This document shows, piece after piece, positions 23,616 through 31,460 of a stretch of 64,000 nt of DNA (positions within the stretch are counted from its first letter, which is position 1; each line of letters starts with the position of its first letter). The position numbers were made by a program, and so were the translations under genes. Source of the DNA: Neisseria subflava (GTDB lineage: Bacteria > Pseudomonadota > Gammaproteobacteria > Burkholderiales > Neisseriaceae); NCBI RefSeq assembly GCF_005221305.1, contig NZ_CP039887.1, positions 372,001 to 436,000 of the forward strand. Reading direction: 5' to 3'. The notes below the pieces were generated by a model that was not told the DNA's origin, searched no databases, and was given only the letters and a program-made list of their open reading frames with translations.

Positions 23616-25073
23616 ATGAAACCAACCATCGCGCTTGTCGGCCGCCCCAATGTCGGCAAATCTACTTTGTTCAACCGTTTGACGCGCACCAAAGACGCGC
23701 TCGTGCATGACCTGCCCGGCCTGACGCGTGACCGACATTACGGTCATGGCAAAGTCGGCAGCAAACCTTATTTGGTCATCGATACCGGCGGTTTTGAGCC
23801 GGTTGTCGATAGCGGCATTTTGCACGAAATGGCGAAGCAGACTTTGCAGGCTGTCGATGAAGCCGATGCGGTTGTGTTTTTGGTGGACGGCCGCACCGGT
23901 TTGACGCCGCAAGACAAAATCATTGCCGACCGTTTGCGCCAAAGCCCACGCCCCGTTTATTTGGCGGTGAATAAAGGCGAGGGCGGCAATAGGGCCGTGC
24001 TTGCCGCCGAGTTCTACGAACTTGCTTTGGGCGACCCTTATGTGATTTCAGGTGCGCACGGCGATGGTGTGTATTATTTGATTGAAGATATTTTGGAAAC
24101 CTTCCCTGAGCCTGAAAAGGAAGAGGAAGAAGCGAAACATCCTGTTTTTGCTGTGATCGGCCGTCCAAATGTCGGTAAATCGACCTTGGTAAATGCCATT
24201 CTCGGCGAAGAGCGCGTGATTGCCTTCGATATGGCAGGCACGACGCGCGACAGTATCCATATTGATTTTGAACGTGAAGGCAAACCGTTTACCATCATCG
24301 ATACCGCAGGTGTGCGCCGTCGCGGCAAAGTGGATGAAGCAGTGGAAAAGTTCTCCGTTATCAAAGCCATGCAGGCGGTTGAAGCGGCAAACGTTGCTGT
24401 TTTGGTATTGGACGCGCAACAAGATATTGCCGATCAAGATGCGACGATTGCAGGTTTTGCTTTGGAAGCAGGCCGTGCCTTGGTGGTGGCAGTCAATAAA
24501 TGGGACGGCATTAGCGAAGAGCGTCGCGAGCAAGTGAAACGCGATATCAACCGCAAACTGTATTTCCTTGATTTTGCTAAGTTCCACTTTATTTCTGCAT
24601 TGAAAGAACGCGGTATAGACGGTTTGTTTGAAAGCATTCAGGCTGCCTACAATGCGGCGATGATTAAGATGCCGACGCCGAAAATCACGCGCGTTCTGCA
24701 AAGTGCTATCGAGCGTCAACAGCCGCCGCGTGCTGGCTTGGTGCGTCCGAAAATGCGTTATGCCCACCAAGGCGGCATGAATCCGCCGGTGATTGTAGTA
24801 CACGGCAATTCGCTGCACGCCATTTCTGACAGCTATACGCGCTATTTGACCCAAACGTTCCGCAAAGCCTTCAATCTGCAAGGTACGCCGCTCAGAATTC
24901 AATACAATGTTTCGGAAAACCCGTATGAAAATGCGGAAGACAAACCGAAGAAAAAACCGCTGCGCCGTGTCAGCCTGAGCAACCGTATTGAGAAACGCGA
25001 AGGCCGCAAGGAAGAGAAAAACCGCTTCAAGAAGAAAACCAAAGTCAGCGTGAAAAAACAATTCAGCAAATAA
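23616..25073 (+). CDS. der: Ribosome-assembly GTPase Der (EngA)
   Basis: Der is an essential GTPase of 50S subunit assembly with two tandem G domains. In the 485 residues the first G1 motif GRPNVGKST is at 8-16 with DLPGLTRD, DTGGF and the NKGEG-type G4. The second has GRPNVGKST near 183, DMAGTTRD, DTAGVRRRG and NKWDG. A KH-like C-terminal domain and a basic tail (KKKPLRRV...RFKKKTKVSVKKQ) that can contact rRNA follow. The start at 23616 gives the conserved MKPTIALVGRPN. Confidence 0.98.
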   Translation: MKPTIALVGRPNVGKSTLFNRLTRTKDALVHDLPGLTRDRHYGHGKVGSKPYLVIDTGGFEPVVDSGILHEMAKQTLQAVDEADAVVFLVDGRTGLTPQDKIIADRLRQSPRPVYLAVNKGEGGNRAVLAAEFYELALGDPYVISGAHGDGVYYLIEDILETFPEPEKEEEEAKHPVFAVIGRPNVGKSTLVNAILGEERVIAFDMAGTTRDSIHIDFEREGKPFTIIDTAGVRRRGKVDEAVEKFSVIKAMQAVEAANVAVLVLDAQQDIADQDATIAGFALEAGRALVVAVNKWDGISEERREQVKRDINRKLYFLDFAKFHFISALKERGIDGLFESIQAAYNAAMIKMPTPKITRVLQSAIERQQPPRAGLVRPKMRYAHQGGMNPPVIVVHGNSLHAISDSYTRYLTQTFRKAFNLQGTPLRIQYNVSENPYENAEDKPKKKPLRRVSLSNRIEKREGRKEEKNRFKKKTKVSVKKQFSK

Positions 25074-25077
25074 ACAC

Positions 25078-25109
25078 AAAGGCTGTCTGAACCATTTCAG
25101 ACGGCCTTT
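25078..25109 (+). terminator. DUS-like hairpin terminator after der
   Basis: Left arm AAAGGCTGTCTGAA (one change from DUS, G-U pairing allowed), right arm TTCAGACGGCCTTT followed by T residues. Confidence 0.8.
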
Positions 25110-25283
25110 TTATAATGAAAAACAGCTCATTAGAGCTTCATGGCATTTTCGATAGGGTTTGCCGAATTTAAAAAAACATCCAATTTGAAATGGGGATTGT
25201 TGTGAATATGGAAATGAAACAGTCGGTTTGACGGGAAGTTCCCTTATTGCTGGATTCCTAAACGGTGTGATAGAAAAAAATAG

Positions 25284-25313
25284 TTGGTAATTTATCCTAT
25301 TCGGGGCTACAAT
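25284..25313 (+). promoter_or_regulatory. Likely hfq promoter
   Basis: TTGGTA (25284-25289), an 18-base spacer and TACAAT (25308-25313). A small hairpin (AACGCC...GGCGTC) follows in the ~50-base leader. Confidence 0.6.
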
Positions 25314-25368
25314 CCCATCAAACGCCGATTTTGGCGTCTTTACAATCATAATAATGGAGCTCAAGAAT

Positions 25369-25665
25369 ATGACAGCTAAAGGACAAATGTTACAAGATCC
25401 TTTTTTGAATGCGTTGCGTAAAGAGCACGTTCCGGTTTCAATCTACTTGGTAAACGGCATCAAGCTGCAAGGTCAAGTGGAATCATTCGACCAGTACGTT
25501 GTTCTGCTGCGTAATACTTCCGTCACTCAAATGGTTTACAAACACGCTATCTCAACAATCGTTCCTGCACGCGCAGTCAGCCTGCAACACGAAAACAAGC
25601 AACCTCAAGCCGCTGCCGCAGCTGCTCCGGTTCAAGTTGAGACTGCGCAACAACCTGCCGAATAA
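25369..25665 (+). CDS. hfq: RNA chaperone Hfq
   Basis: A hexameric Sm-like protein that pairs small RNAs with mRNAs. The 98-residue product has the Sm1 motif VSIYLVNGIKLQGQVESFD and the Sm2 motif YKHAISTIVPAR, in the usual first ~70 residues. The C-terminal tail is Gln/Ala/Pro-rich. The ATG at 25369 follows GGAG by 9 bases; an in-frame ATG at 25354 lies upstream of that site and is unlikely. It stands alone with its own promoter and terminator; miaA, the usual enterobacterial neighbour, is absent. Confidence 0.97.
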   Translation: MTAKGQMLQDPFLNALRKEHVPVSIYLVNGIKLQGQVESFDQYVVLLRNTSVTQMVYKHAISTIVPARAVSLQHENKQPQAAAAAAPVQVETAQQPAE

Positions 25666-25690
25666 ATGATGTAACGTATTCCTGTTTTTC

Positions 25691-25720
25691 AATACCTTAC
25701 CGCTTTTGCGGTAGGGTATT
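25691..25720 (+). terminator. Intrinsic terminator of hfq
   Basis: Thirteen-base arms (25691-25703 and 25708-25720, one G-T pair), TTTT loop, then TTTATTTT. It is not DUS-derived. A single reverse mucosa-type DUS follows at 25727-25738. Confidence 0.9.
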
Positions 25721-25743
25721 TTTATTTTCAGACGACCTTTATT

Positions 25744-26313
25744 ATGCTGCTTGAAAACATTCTTCCCTTTGTACACTCCCTGTTACGACAAGCCTTAAAA
25801 GCAGGCGGCCGCGCTTTGGATGCGACGGCTGGAAATGGGCATGATACTTTGCTGTTGGCGCAGTCGGTTGGCGAGACGGGTAGGGTGTGGGCGTTTGATG
25901 TGCAATCTAAAGCATTAATGCAGACCCAAGGCCGTCTGAGAGAAAACGGCGTAGATGGCCGGGTAGCCCTGATACATGGCGGCCATGAAAACCTTTTATC
26001 TTATATCGATGAGCCTTTAGATGCTGCAGTATTTAATTTCGGTTGGCTGCCGGGTGGCGATAAAAGCTGTACGACTGAAGCGGCAAGCAGCATCCGTGCG
26101 CTGACGGATACTTTGGGTTTGCTGAAAGAGGGCGGCCTTGCCGTAGCGGTATTGTATCCGGGACATGAAGCCGGCCGAATAGAGGCTGAAGCGATTGTGC
26201 AATGGGCGGAAACTTTGCCGCAGGAAACCTTTGCCGTGTTACGCTATGGCTTTGTCAACCGCCGCAATGCGCCTCCCTATCTGCTGGCGATTGAAAAGTT
26301 GCGTCAGAAATAG
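25744..26313 (+). CDS. YtqB/MnmM-family SAM-dependent methyltransferase
   Basis: A 189-residue methyltransferase of the family long annotated as rRNA methylase (YtqB); B. subtilis MnmM of this family methylates the wobble uridine side chain of tRNA. The SAM-binding motif I is LDATAGNGHDTLLLA (~23-37), with the acidic residue after the second strand in VWAFDVQ. The NFGWLPGGDKSCTT segment is the family signature. No membrane segment is seen. The start has no strong Shine-Dalgarno sequence and lies just after a reverse DUS. mnmA, acting on the same tRNA position, is elsewhere in the window (35383). Confidence 0.85.
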   Translation: MLLENILPFVHSLLRQALKAGGRALDATAGNGHDTLLLAQSVGETGRVWAFDVQSKALMQTQGRLRENGVDGRVALIHGGHENLLSYIDEPLDAAVFNFGWLPGGDKSCTTEAASSIRALTDTLGLLKEGGLAVAVLYPGHEAGRIEAEAIVQWAETLPQETFAVLRYGFVNRRNAPPYLLAIEKLRQK

Positions 26314-26368
26314 ATGTTTGCGGTAAAATAGCTGCTTTGTTTTTCAACCCTCAACATAAGAAACTGCC

Positions 26369-26743
26369 ATGCAATATCTGTTTGTAAAATACAGCCATCA
26401 GATTTTCGTTGCCATCACCATCCTGTTGTTCAACATTCGTTTTTTCCTGCTCTGGCGTCATCCTGAGAAGCCGTTGGCAGGCATTTGGAAAGCCATGCCG
26501 CATTTGAACGATACCATGTTGCTGTTTACCGGCTTGTGGCTGATGAAGATTACCCATTTTTCGCCGTTTAATGCGCCGTGGCTCGGCATGAAAATCTTGC
26601 TGTTGCTGGTTTATATTGTGTTGGGCATGATTATGATGCGTTCGCGTCCGCGTTCACCGAAATTCTATATTGTCTACGTTTTGGCCATGTCGTGTGTTGC
26701 CACGATTGTTTTCCTTGCCAAAACCAAAACGCTGCCGTTTTAA
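26369..26743 (+). CDS. SirB2-family membrane protein
   Basis: A 124-residue protein with four hydrophobic helices (about 10-28, 48-60, 70-88, 100-118). It matches the SirB2 family in length and in the RFFLLWRHPEKP and HLNDTMLLFTG segments. Its biochemical role is not known; the Salmonella name refers to effects on invasion gene expression. It lies immediately upstream of folK with 15 bases between, so the two are probably cotranscribed. Confidence 0.85.
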   Translation: MQYLFVKYSHQIFVAITILLFNIRFFLLWRHPEKPLAGIWKAMPHLNDTMLLFTGLWLMKITHFSPFNAPWLGMKILLLLVYIVLGMIMMRSRPRSPKFYIVYVLAMSCVATIVFLAKTKTLPF

Positions 26744-26758
26744 AAGAGGCCGTCTGAA

Positions 26759-27247
26759 ATGTATCCGCATTTTGCCGTTATCGCTTTGGGCAGCAATCTC
26801 GCCAATCCTGCCGAACAGGTTCGCGCTGCATTGGCCGAATTGGACGCACATCCGCATATCTGGCTCGAAAAGGCTTCTTCCCTGTATCTGACTGCGCCGG
26901 TCGGCTATGACGATCAGCCCGATTTTGTGAACGCCGTTTGTACCGTGAAAACTTCATTGGACGGCGTGGCGCTGTTGGCAGAGTTAAACCGCATCGAGGC
27001 TAAATTTGGGCGCGAACGTTCTTTCCGTAATGCACCGCGCACCTTGGATTTGGACATCATCGATTTTGACGGTATCCGCAGTGATAACCCACATCTGACC
27101 TTGCCGCATCCGCGCGCGCATGAGCGTAGTTTCGTTATGTTGCCGTTGGCTGAAATCCTTCCGGATTTCGAGTTGGGCGAGCATGGCCGTGCGGCTGATT
27201 TGGCTCAGGCTTTGAGTGGGCAGGGTATTCGCCTGTTGAAAGAATAA
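26759..27247 (+). CDS. folK: 6-hydroxymethyl-7,8-dihydropterin pyrophosphokinase
   Basis: It transfers pyrophosphate from ATP to the pterin in folate biosynthesis. The 162-residue product has the N-terminal ALGSNLANP, the substrate loop ApVGYDDQPDFVNAV and the signature RNAPRTLDLDIIDFDG with the metal-binding aspartates. The start codon directly abuts an AG-DUS (26747-26758), whose AGAGG acts as the Shine-Dalgarno sequence at 9-base spacing. It is followed by a strong intrinsic terminator and the deoxynucleoside kinase gene. Confidence 0.96.
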   Translation: MYPHFAVIALGSNLANPAEQVRAALAELDAHPHIWLEKASSLYLTAPVGYDDQPDFVNAVCTVKTSLDGVALLAELNRIEAKFGRERSFRNAPRTLDLDIIDFDGIRSDNPHLTLPHPRAHERSFVMLPLAEILPDFELGEHGRAADLAQALSGQGIRLLKE

Positions 27248-27277
27248 AGGCCGTCTGAAAAACGGACTAAAACAAGA

Positions 27278-27303
27278 AAGGGCGTGTTGGACACGCCTTT
27301 TTT
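27278..27303 (+). terminator. Intrinsic terminator after folK
   Basis: GGCGTGT (27281-27287), TGG loop, ACACGCC (27291-27297), then six T residues, with A residues before the stem. Confidence 0.9.
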
Positions 27304-27344
27304 ACTATAAAATATTGTTGGGAAACACATTACAAAGAGTTACT

Positions 27345-27980
27345 ATGAATCCTCGTTATATTGTTGTCGAAGGCGCCATCGGTAGTGGCAAGACCGCTTT
27401 GAGCCGCCGCTTGGCAGAGCATTTCAGCGCGTTGCTGTTGTCGGAGAATCCGGATCACAATCCGTTTCTCATGAAGTTTTACAGCAATGTTTCCAATAAT
27501 GGCTTGGCTGCCGAGCTTTTCTTCCTGACGCGTCGCGCAGAAAGCGTGAATATTATTGAAGACCAATGCGCGCAAGGCGGAATGGTTGTGGCTGATTTTT
27601 TACCAGAAAAAGACCGTATTTTTACGCCTATCGTTTTGAATGATGACGAGCAGCAGCTTTTTGCCGATATGAAGCAACGCATTCTGCCGCAATACGCGGA
27701 GCCCGATGTGGTGATTTATCTGCAAACCGCCGTCGAAAACAACCGCAAACGCCTGCAAAAACGTCACGAAGGCATCATCAGCTTGTTTCCCGAAGGTTAT
27801 TTGGGACGGGTGCATGACGAATACAGCCATTTCTTCCATTTGTATCAAAGTGCGCCTTTGCTGACCGTCAATGCCGATGAGTTAGATTTAGCCGGCAATG
27901 ACGATCATTTCCAGCTTTTGTTGCGCGCATTAGAAGATTTTCAAGGTACGCGAAGTTATTTGAATTTAAGCGAAAAATAA
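27345..27980 (+). CDS. Deoxynucleoside kinase family protein
   Basis: A 211-residue P-loop kinase of the dNK/dGK/dAK family, which phosphorylates deoxynucleosides for salvage. The P-loop EGAIGSGKTALSRRL is at ~9-23 and the catalytic-region DFLPEKDRIF follows. The arginine-rich lid RKRLQKRHEGI is also present. The start at 27345 gives MNPRYIVVEG; an upstream ATG would extend into the folK terminator region. Which deoxynucleoside is preferred cannot be read from sequence. The folK-kinase order is, from memory, common in Neisseriales. Confidence 0.88.
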   Translation: MNPRYIVVEGAIGSGKTALSRRLAEHFSALLLSENPDHNPFLMKFYSNVSNNGLAAELFFLTRRAESVNIIEDQCAQGGMVVADFLPEKDRIFTPIVLNDDEQQLFADMKQRILPQYAEPDVVIYLQTAVENNRKRLQKRHEGIISLFPEGYLGRVHDEYSHFFHLYQSAPLLTVNADELDLAGNDDHFQLLLRALEDFQGTRSYLNLSEK

Positions 27981-28016
27981 ATGCAGGCTAGGTTTAGGCC
28001 GTCTGAAAGGAATAAT

Positions 28017-28460
28017 ATGTCAAAATATCAATTCACACTCCCATCTTCTTCCGGTAGTGATTTTAACTCCGCCGAACATTTGCCGTTGGTTGTCTATTTT
28101 TATCCTAAAGACAGCACGCCCGGCTGTACCACTGAAGGCTTGGATTTCAATGCCCGATTGGAACAATTCAAAGCATTGGGCTATACCGTTGTCGGTATTT
28201 CGCGCGACGGCGTCAAATCGCATCAGAATTTCTGCGCCAAACAAGGCTTTCAGTTTGAATTGTTGAGCGACAAAGAAGAAACCGTCTGCAAACTGTTTGA
28301 CGTGATCAAGCTGAAAAAGCTTTACGGCAAAGAATCCCTCGGCATTGAACGCAGCACCTTTGTGTTGGACGAAAACGGCGAAATCGCCCATGAATGGCGT
28401 AAAGTCAAAGTGGCCGGACACGCGCAGGAAGTTTTGGATACAATTTCTCAAGCCTCTTAA
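28017..28460 (+). CDS. bcp: Peroxiredoxin of the BCP/PrxQ type
   Basis: A 147-residue thiol peroxidase reducing hydrogen peroxide and organic peroxides in the cytoplasm. The peroxidatic cysteine is in DSTPGCTTEGLDF with the preceding YPK of the family. The resolving cysteine five residues later, as in E. coli BCP, is absent. Two other cysteines (NFCAKQG and EETVCKLF) are available, so it may use a different partner or act as 1-Cys. The start at 28017 has AAAGGA, partly formed by the end of a DUS (27996-28007). Confidence 0.9.
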   Translation: MSKYQFTLPSSSGSDFNSAEHLPLVVYFYPKDSTPGCTTEGLDFNARLEQFKALGYTVVGISRDGVKSHQNFCAKQGFQFELLSDKEETVCKLFDVIKLKKLYGKESLGIERSTFVLDENGEIAHEWRKVKVAGHAQEVLDTISQAS

Positions 28461-28478
28461 ATAGGGCTTTGAGAACCT

Positions 28479-28523
28479 AAGGCCGTCTGAACGGATGTAA
28501 AGTCATGCCGTTCAGACGGCCTT
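28479..28523 (+). terminator. Extended DUS hairpin between bcp and xerD
   Basis: Sixteen-base arms AAGGCCGTCTGAACGG (28479-28494) and complement (28508-28523), followed by only a few T residues. Confidence 0.8.
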
Positions 28524-28536
28524 TCAATACAGTTTG

Positions 28537-29415
28537 ATGAATATGGACGATTTAATAGACAAGCTGCTTGAATCCCTTTGGCTGCAAGACAGGCTCAGCC
28601 ACAATACGCTGCAAAGTTACCGCCGTGATTTGGTCAAAGTCGCCGCGCGGTTGGCCGAGTGCGGGCAGGATTGGTTGAGTGCCGATGAATTTGCCCTGTC
28701 TGATGCCGTGTATGCGGAGGGAGAAAAAAACACGTCCCAAGCGCGGGCATTGTCGGCTTGCAAGCGCATGTACGGCTGGTTGGAAGAAACGGGTCAAAGA
28801 GCAGACAATCCCACCCGTTTTCTCAAAGCGCCGAAATCGGAACGCAAACTGCCCACGCTGATTACCGAAGCCCAAATCGATGCGCTGCTGGCTGCGCCGG
28901 AGGTGGAAACGCCGCACGGACTGCGCGACAAAGCCTTACTCGAAGTCATGTATGCAACAGGCTTGCGCGTGACCGAAGCCGTCAAATTGACGCTCAGCGA
29001 TATCGATTTACATCGCGGCAGTATCCGCACCATAGGCAAGGGCGACAAATTACGTTTGGTTCCGTTGGGGCAGGAAGCGGCATATTGGGTGGAACGCTAT
29101 TGCAACGAATCGCGCCCATTGTTGCTGAAAAACAAAATTTGCGACGAAGTGTTTGTCAGCCAGAAGCGCAGCGGCATCAGCCGTCAGCTTGCATGGATGA
29201 TAGTTAAAGAATATGCCGAAGCAGCCGGTATTGCTTCGCTCAGCCCGCACGGTTTGCGCCATGCTTTTGCCACGCATTTGGTCAATCACGGCGTTGATTT
29301 GCGCTCAGTCCAGATGATGTTGGGACATTCCGATATCAACACCACGCAGATTTATACCCATGTTGCCAATATCCGTTTGAAAAACATGGTCGATGAACAC
29401 CATTCCCGTTCATAA
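28537..29415 (+). CDS. xerD: Site-specific tyrosine recombinase XerD
   Basis: With XerC it resolves chromosome dimers at dif under FtsK control. The ~292-residue protein has the N-terminal SAM-like DNA-binding domain and the catalytic domain with all active residues visible: Arg in ATGLRVTE, Lys in GKGDKLRLVPL, His-x-x-Arg in HGLRHAFATHL, His in LGHSDINT and the nucleophile Tyr in TTQIYTH. XerD rather than XerC is chosen for its overall similarity and start (MDDLIDKLLESLWLQDRLS). The ATG at 28537 or 28543 is the start; no Shine-Dalgarno sequence distinguishes them. Confidence 0.94.
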   Translation: MNMDDLIDKLLESLWLQDRLSHNTLQSYRRDLVKVAARLAECGQDWLSADEFALSDAVYAEGEKNTSQARALSACKRMYGWLEETGQRADNPTRFLKAPKSERKLPTLITEAQIDALLAAPEVETPHGLRDKALLEVMYATGLRVTEAVKLTLSDIDLHRGSIRTIGKGDKLRLVPLGQEAAYWVERYCNESRPLLLKNKICDEVFVSQKRSGISRQLAWMIVKEYAEAAGIASLSPHGLRHAFATHLVNHGVDLRSVQMMLGHSDINTTQIYTHVANIRLKNMVDEHHSRS

Positions 29416-29421
29416 ATAAAG

Positions 29422-29447
29422 GCGGCATCTCGAAGATGCCGCTTTTT
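29422..29447 (+). terminator. Intrinsic terminator of xerD
   Basis: GCGGCATCT (29422-29430), CGA loop, AGATGCCGC (29434-29442), then TTTTTG. It is not DUS-derived. Confidence 0.93.
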
Positions 29448-29642
29448 GTTATTGAGGCCGTCTGAAAGGTTATCAAACTTTAAAATTATAAAATATCAAT
29501 CAAAATATAAAATTTCATAGAAAAATTTCAAAGCAAAAGGGCTGTGCCAATATTGCAATGCAAACCGTTTTTATTTATATTTACGTTCAAGAATAAATCC
29601 TACTCTCAATTACAGAGGGTAACAAAATAATTGGAGCACATC

Positions 29643-29843
29643 ATGTTCGTATGCATCTGCAATGCCATTACTGACCACGACATCAAAGAGACCATCGCCG
29701 CCGGTGCAACCACCATGAGCGATTTGCAGGCTCAATTAGGCGTGGCGACTTGTTGCGGTTGCTGCGGCGAATTGGCAGCGTCATTTTTGACTGCAAGCAG
29801 TGCCCAAAATACTGTGACTGCCGGTATCAACGTTCAGTCTTAA
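29643..29843 (+). CDS. bfd: Bacterioferritin-associated ferredoxin
   Basis: A 66-residue [2Fe-2S] protein that donates electrons to bacterioferritin so that stored iron can be released. The cysteine pattern CICNAIT ... TCCGCCGEL gives the four cluster ligands C-x-C and C-x2-C. The ATG at 29643 follows GGAGCACATC with good spacing. The A+T-rich upstream region (29455-29630) would be the place for iron control, but I do not see a clear Fur box. No bacterioferritin gene is in the window. Confidence 0.93.
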   Translation: MFVCICNAITDHDIKETIAAGATTMSDLQAQLGVATCCGCCGELAASFLTASSAQNTVTAGINVQS

Positions 29844-29858
29844 TTTCAGAATACACAT

Positions 29859-29922
29859 AAAGGCCGTCTGAAGGCGTGACAGAAATCCTTGATTTCGTTT
29901 CGCGCCTGTTCAGACGGCCTTT
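29859..29922 (+). terminator. DUS inverted repeat after bfd
   Basis: DUS arms at 29859-29872 and 29909-29922 enclose a 36-base loop. Confidence 0.6.
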
Positions 29923-29992
29923 GTCATGCCTGTATGGTTTGGAAGCATTTTGCTATACAATGGCCGCTTTTGTCCCTCTGAGAGTAACTGCC

Positions 29993-30226
29993 ATGAAACT
30001 GACCTTGATGTTTCGGGAATATTGCAGCTTGTGCCATAAAATGCGCGAACAATTAAAGCCTTATCAGGAGCAATTTGGATTTGAGCTGGATATTGTCGAT
30101 GTTGATGAAGATCCGGTTTTAGAAGAAAAGTACAATGAGCTGGTGCCTGTTTTGCTGGATGGCGATACCGAAATCTGCCATTGGTTTTTGGATGAAGAAA
30201 AACTGAAAGCGCATTTGAGCGCGTAA
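29993..30226 (+). CDS. Glutaredoxin-like protein (DUF836)
   Basis: A 77-residue thioredoxin-fold protein with the redox motif CSLC at ~10-13 (FREYCSLCHKM) and the cis-proline region LVPVLLDG. The DUF836 family is glutaredoxin-like, and a general thiol-disulfide or redox partner role is likely but unproven. The start was set at 29993, where MKLTLMFREYCSLC begins; an in-frame extension to 29876 reads through a DUS. TGCTATACA at 29951-29959 is a possible extended -10. Confidence 0.85.
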   Translation: MKLTLMFREYCSLCHKMREQLKPYQEQFGFELDIVDVDEDPVLEEKYNELVPVLLDGDTEICHWFLDEEKLKAHLSA

Positions 30227-30295
30227 CAAACCGTTGACCATATTATCTTTCAGACGGCCTTTGGCTGTTTAGGCCGTCTGAACATTAATTTTATT

Positions 30296-30904
30296 ATGAC
30301 TGAAAAACTTTCTCCCGATGCGCTGATTGAAGCGGCGCTGTTAACGCAAGTCGAACCTTTAAACGAAAAAGCTATGCGCGAATTATGCGTGCCGCCGTTG
30401 TCGCAAGACAAGCTGATTGATGTGTTGGCGCAATTGAAGGCTCGCTGGCAGGGCAGGGCTTTGCAACTGGTGCATACCCATGAGGGCTGGCGCTTCCAAA
30501 TCGCCCAAGCTGCATTTGAACGGCTGGGCAGCCTGCAAGAGCAGCGCGCGCCGCGTTATTCTCGCGCCGTAATGGAAACGCTGGCGATTATTGCCTATCA
30601 GCAACCGGTAACGCGTGGCGATATCGAAGGCATACGCGGCGTGGCGGTGTCGCAAAATGTAATGCAAACTTTGCAGGATAGGGGCTGGATTGAAGTCATC
30701 GGCCACCGTGATTCTGTCGGCCGTCCGGCTTTGTGGGCGACAACGGCAACATTCTTAAGTGATTTGCGGTTGGAAAGTTTGGAAGAATTGCCGCCGCTGA
30801 CTGAATTGGGCGAGTTGGTGTTGCCTGATTTGATGGAAACGCCGCCGACAGGTGATGAGGAGGCTGAAGAAGCAGTTGAATCAGGAAACAGACTGATTAA
30901 CTGA
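30296..30904 (+). CDS. scpB: Segregation and condensation protein B
   Basis: ScpB is a dimeric winged-helix subunit that binds ScpA and regulates SMC. The 202-residue product begins with the usual IEAALLTQVEPLNEKAM. It contains the conserved ETLAIIAYQQPVTRGDIEGIRGV block and the GRPALWATT segment. The C-terminal 40 residues are acidic. scpA is not next to it in this window and smc is 24 kb upstream, so the complex is genetically dispersed here. Confidence 0.95.
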   Translation: MTEKLSPDALIEAALLTQVEPLNEKAMRELCVPPLSQDKLIDVLAQLKARWQGRALQLVHTHEGWRFQIAQAAFERLGSLQEQRAPRYSRAVMETLAIIAYQQPVTRGDIEGIRGVAVSQNVMQTLQDRGWIEVIGHRDSVGRPALWATTATFLSDLRLESLEELPPLTELGELVLPDLMETPPTGDEEAEEAVESGNRLIN

Positions 30905-30943
30905 TTTGAATGTAAAGGCCGTCTGAAACAATCGTGTTTCAGA

Positions 30944-31261
30944 TTGCAACAAGATGAGCCGTCGGTAGAGCTGGTGGTGCATAAAGGGACGGTAATGGAT
31001 TTTGTCTATGGGATTAAATCCGTAAAGCGGGAAATTACCGACCAGTTGATTCGTGAAGACAGCCTGCCTCATTTCAAATATGCGGTAACGTTCATACCGT
31101 TGACGTATTTCTCGGATGGGCGCGATGGATACGATGTGCAATATATGACGCAAAAAGAATTGATTGCCGATATGCTTAAGCAGTATGAGCGTTATCTAAA
31201 CCTGCTTGCCGGAGTGGGGCAGGAATTGATGGGGCATGAACAAGTAGAGCTGGCAGAGTAA
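30944..31261 (+). CDS. Conserved-looking hypothetical protein
   Basis: The open frame codes for up to 105 residues (TTG at 30944) with no ATG before 30995. The internal ATG at 30995 has an excellent AGGGA five bases upstream and would give 88 residues. The earlier residues (VELVVHKGTVMDF) nevertheless read like real protein, so the start is undecided. The product is soluble, with VYGIKSVKREITDQL and FIPLTYFSDGRDGYDVQYMTQ as its most distinctive stretches. I do not recognise a family. It follows scpB by 39 bases, separated by a damaged DUS hairpin. Confidence 0.7.
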   Translation: MQQDEPSVELVVHKGTVMDFVYGIKSVKREITDQLIREDSLPHFKYAVTFIPLTYFSDGRDGYDVQYMTQKELIADMLKQYERYLNLLAGVGQELMGHEQVELAE

Positions 31262-31270
31262 AATAAATTT

Positions 31271-31306
31271 AGGCCGTCTGAACATGTAGCAATATTCAGA
31301 CGGCCT
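31271..31306 (+). terminator. DUS hairpin terminator
   Basis: DUS arms at 31271-31282 and 31295-31306, then T-rich sequence. Confidence 0.8.
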
Positions 31307-31460
31307 TTTTATTGTCTGCTTAAAAAATAATTTGTTTAAAATAAATATCTTAGATAAATTATAAGAAAAATCTGATTTAAACTATAAAAAATCTTAGTTA
31401 TAATCAGCTTATCTAAAGTTATTCCGCATAGGTGCGGGTGATTTACTAAGGAATACTGCA

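Noticed and set aside
24048..25079. 343-residue minus-strand frame over der
   Set aside because: Antisense shadow; der has all GTPase motifs on the plus strand.
25727..25738. Mucosa-type DUS after hfq as evidence of a second island
   Set aside because: A single copy beside ordinary core genes. It shows that this dialect occurs sporadically outside the 17-21 kb island and weakens, but does not remove, the transfer argument there.
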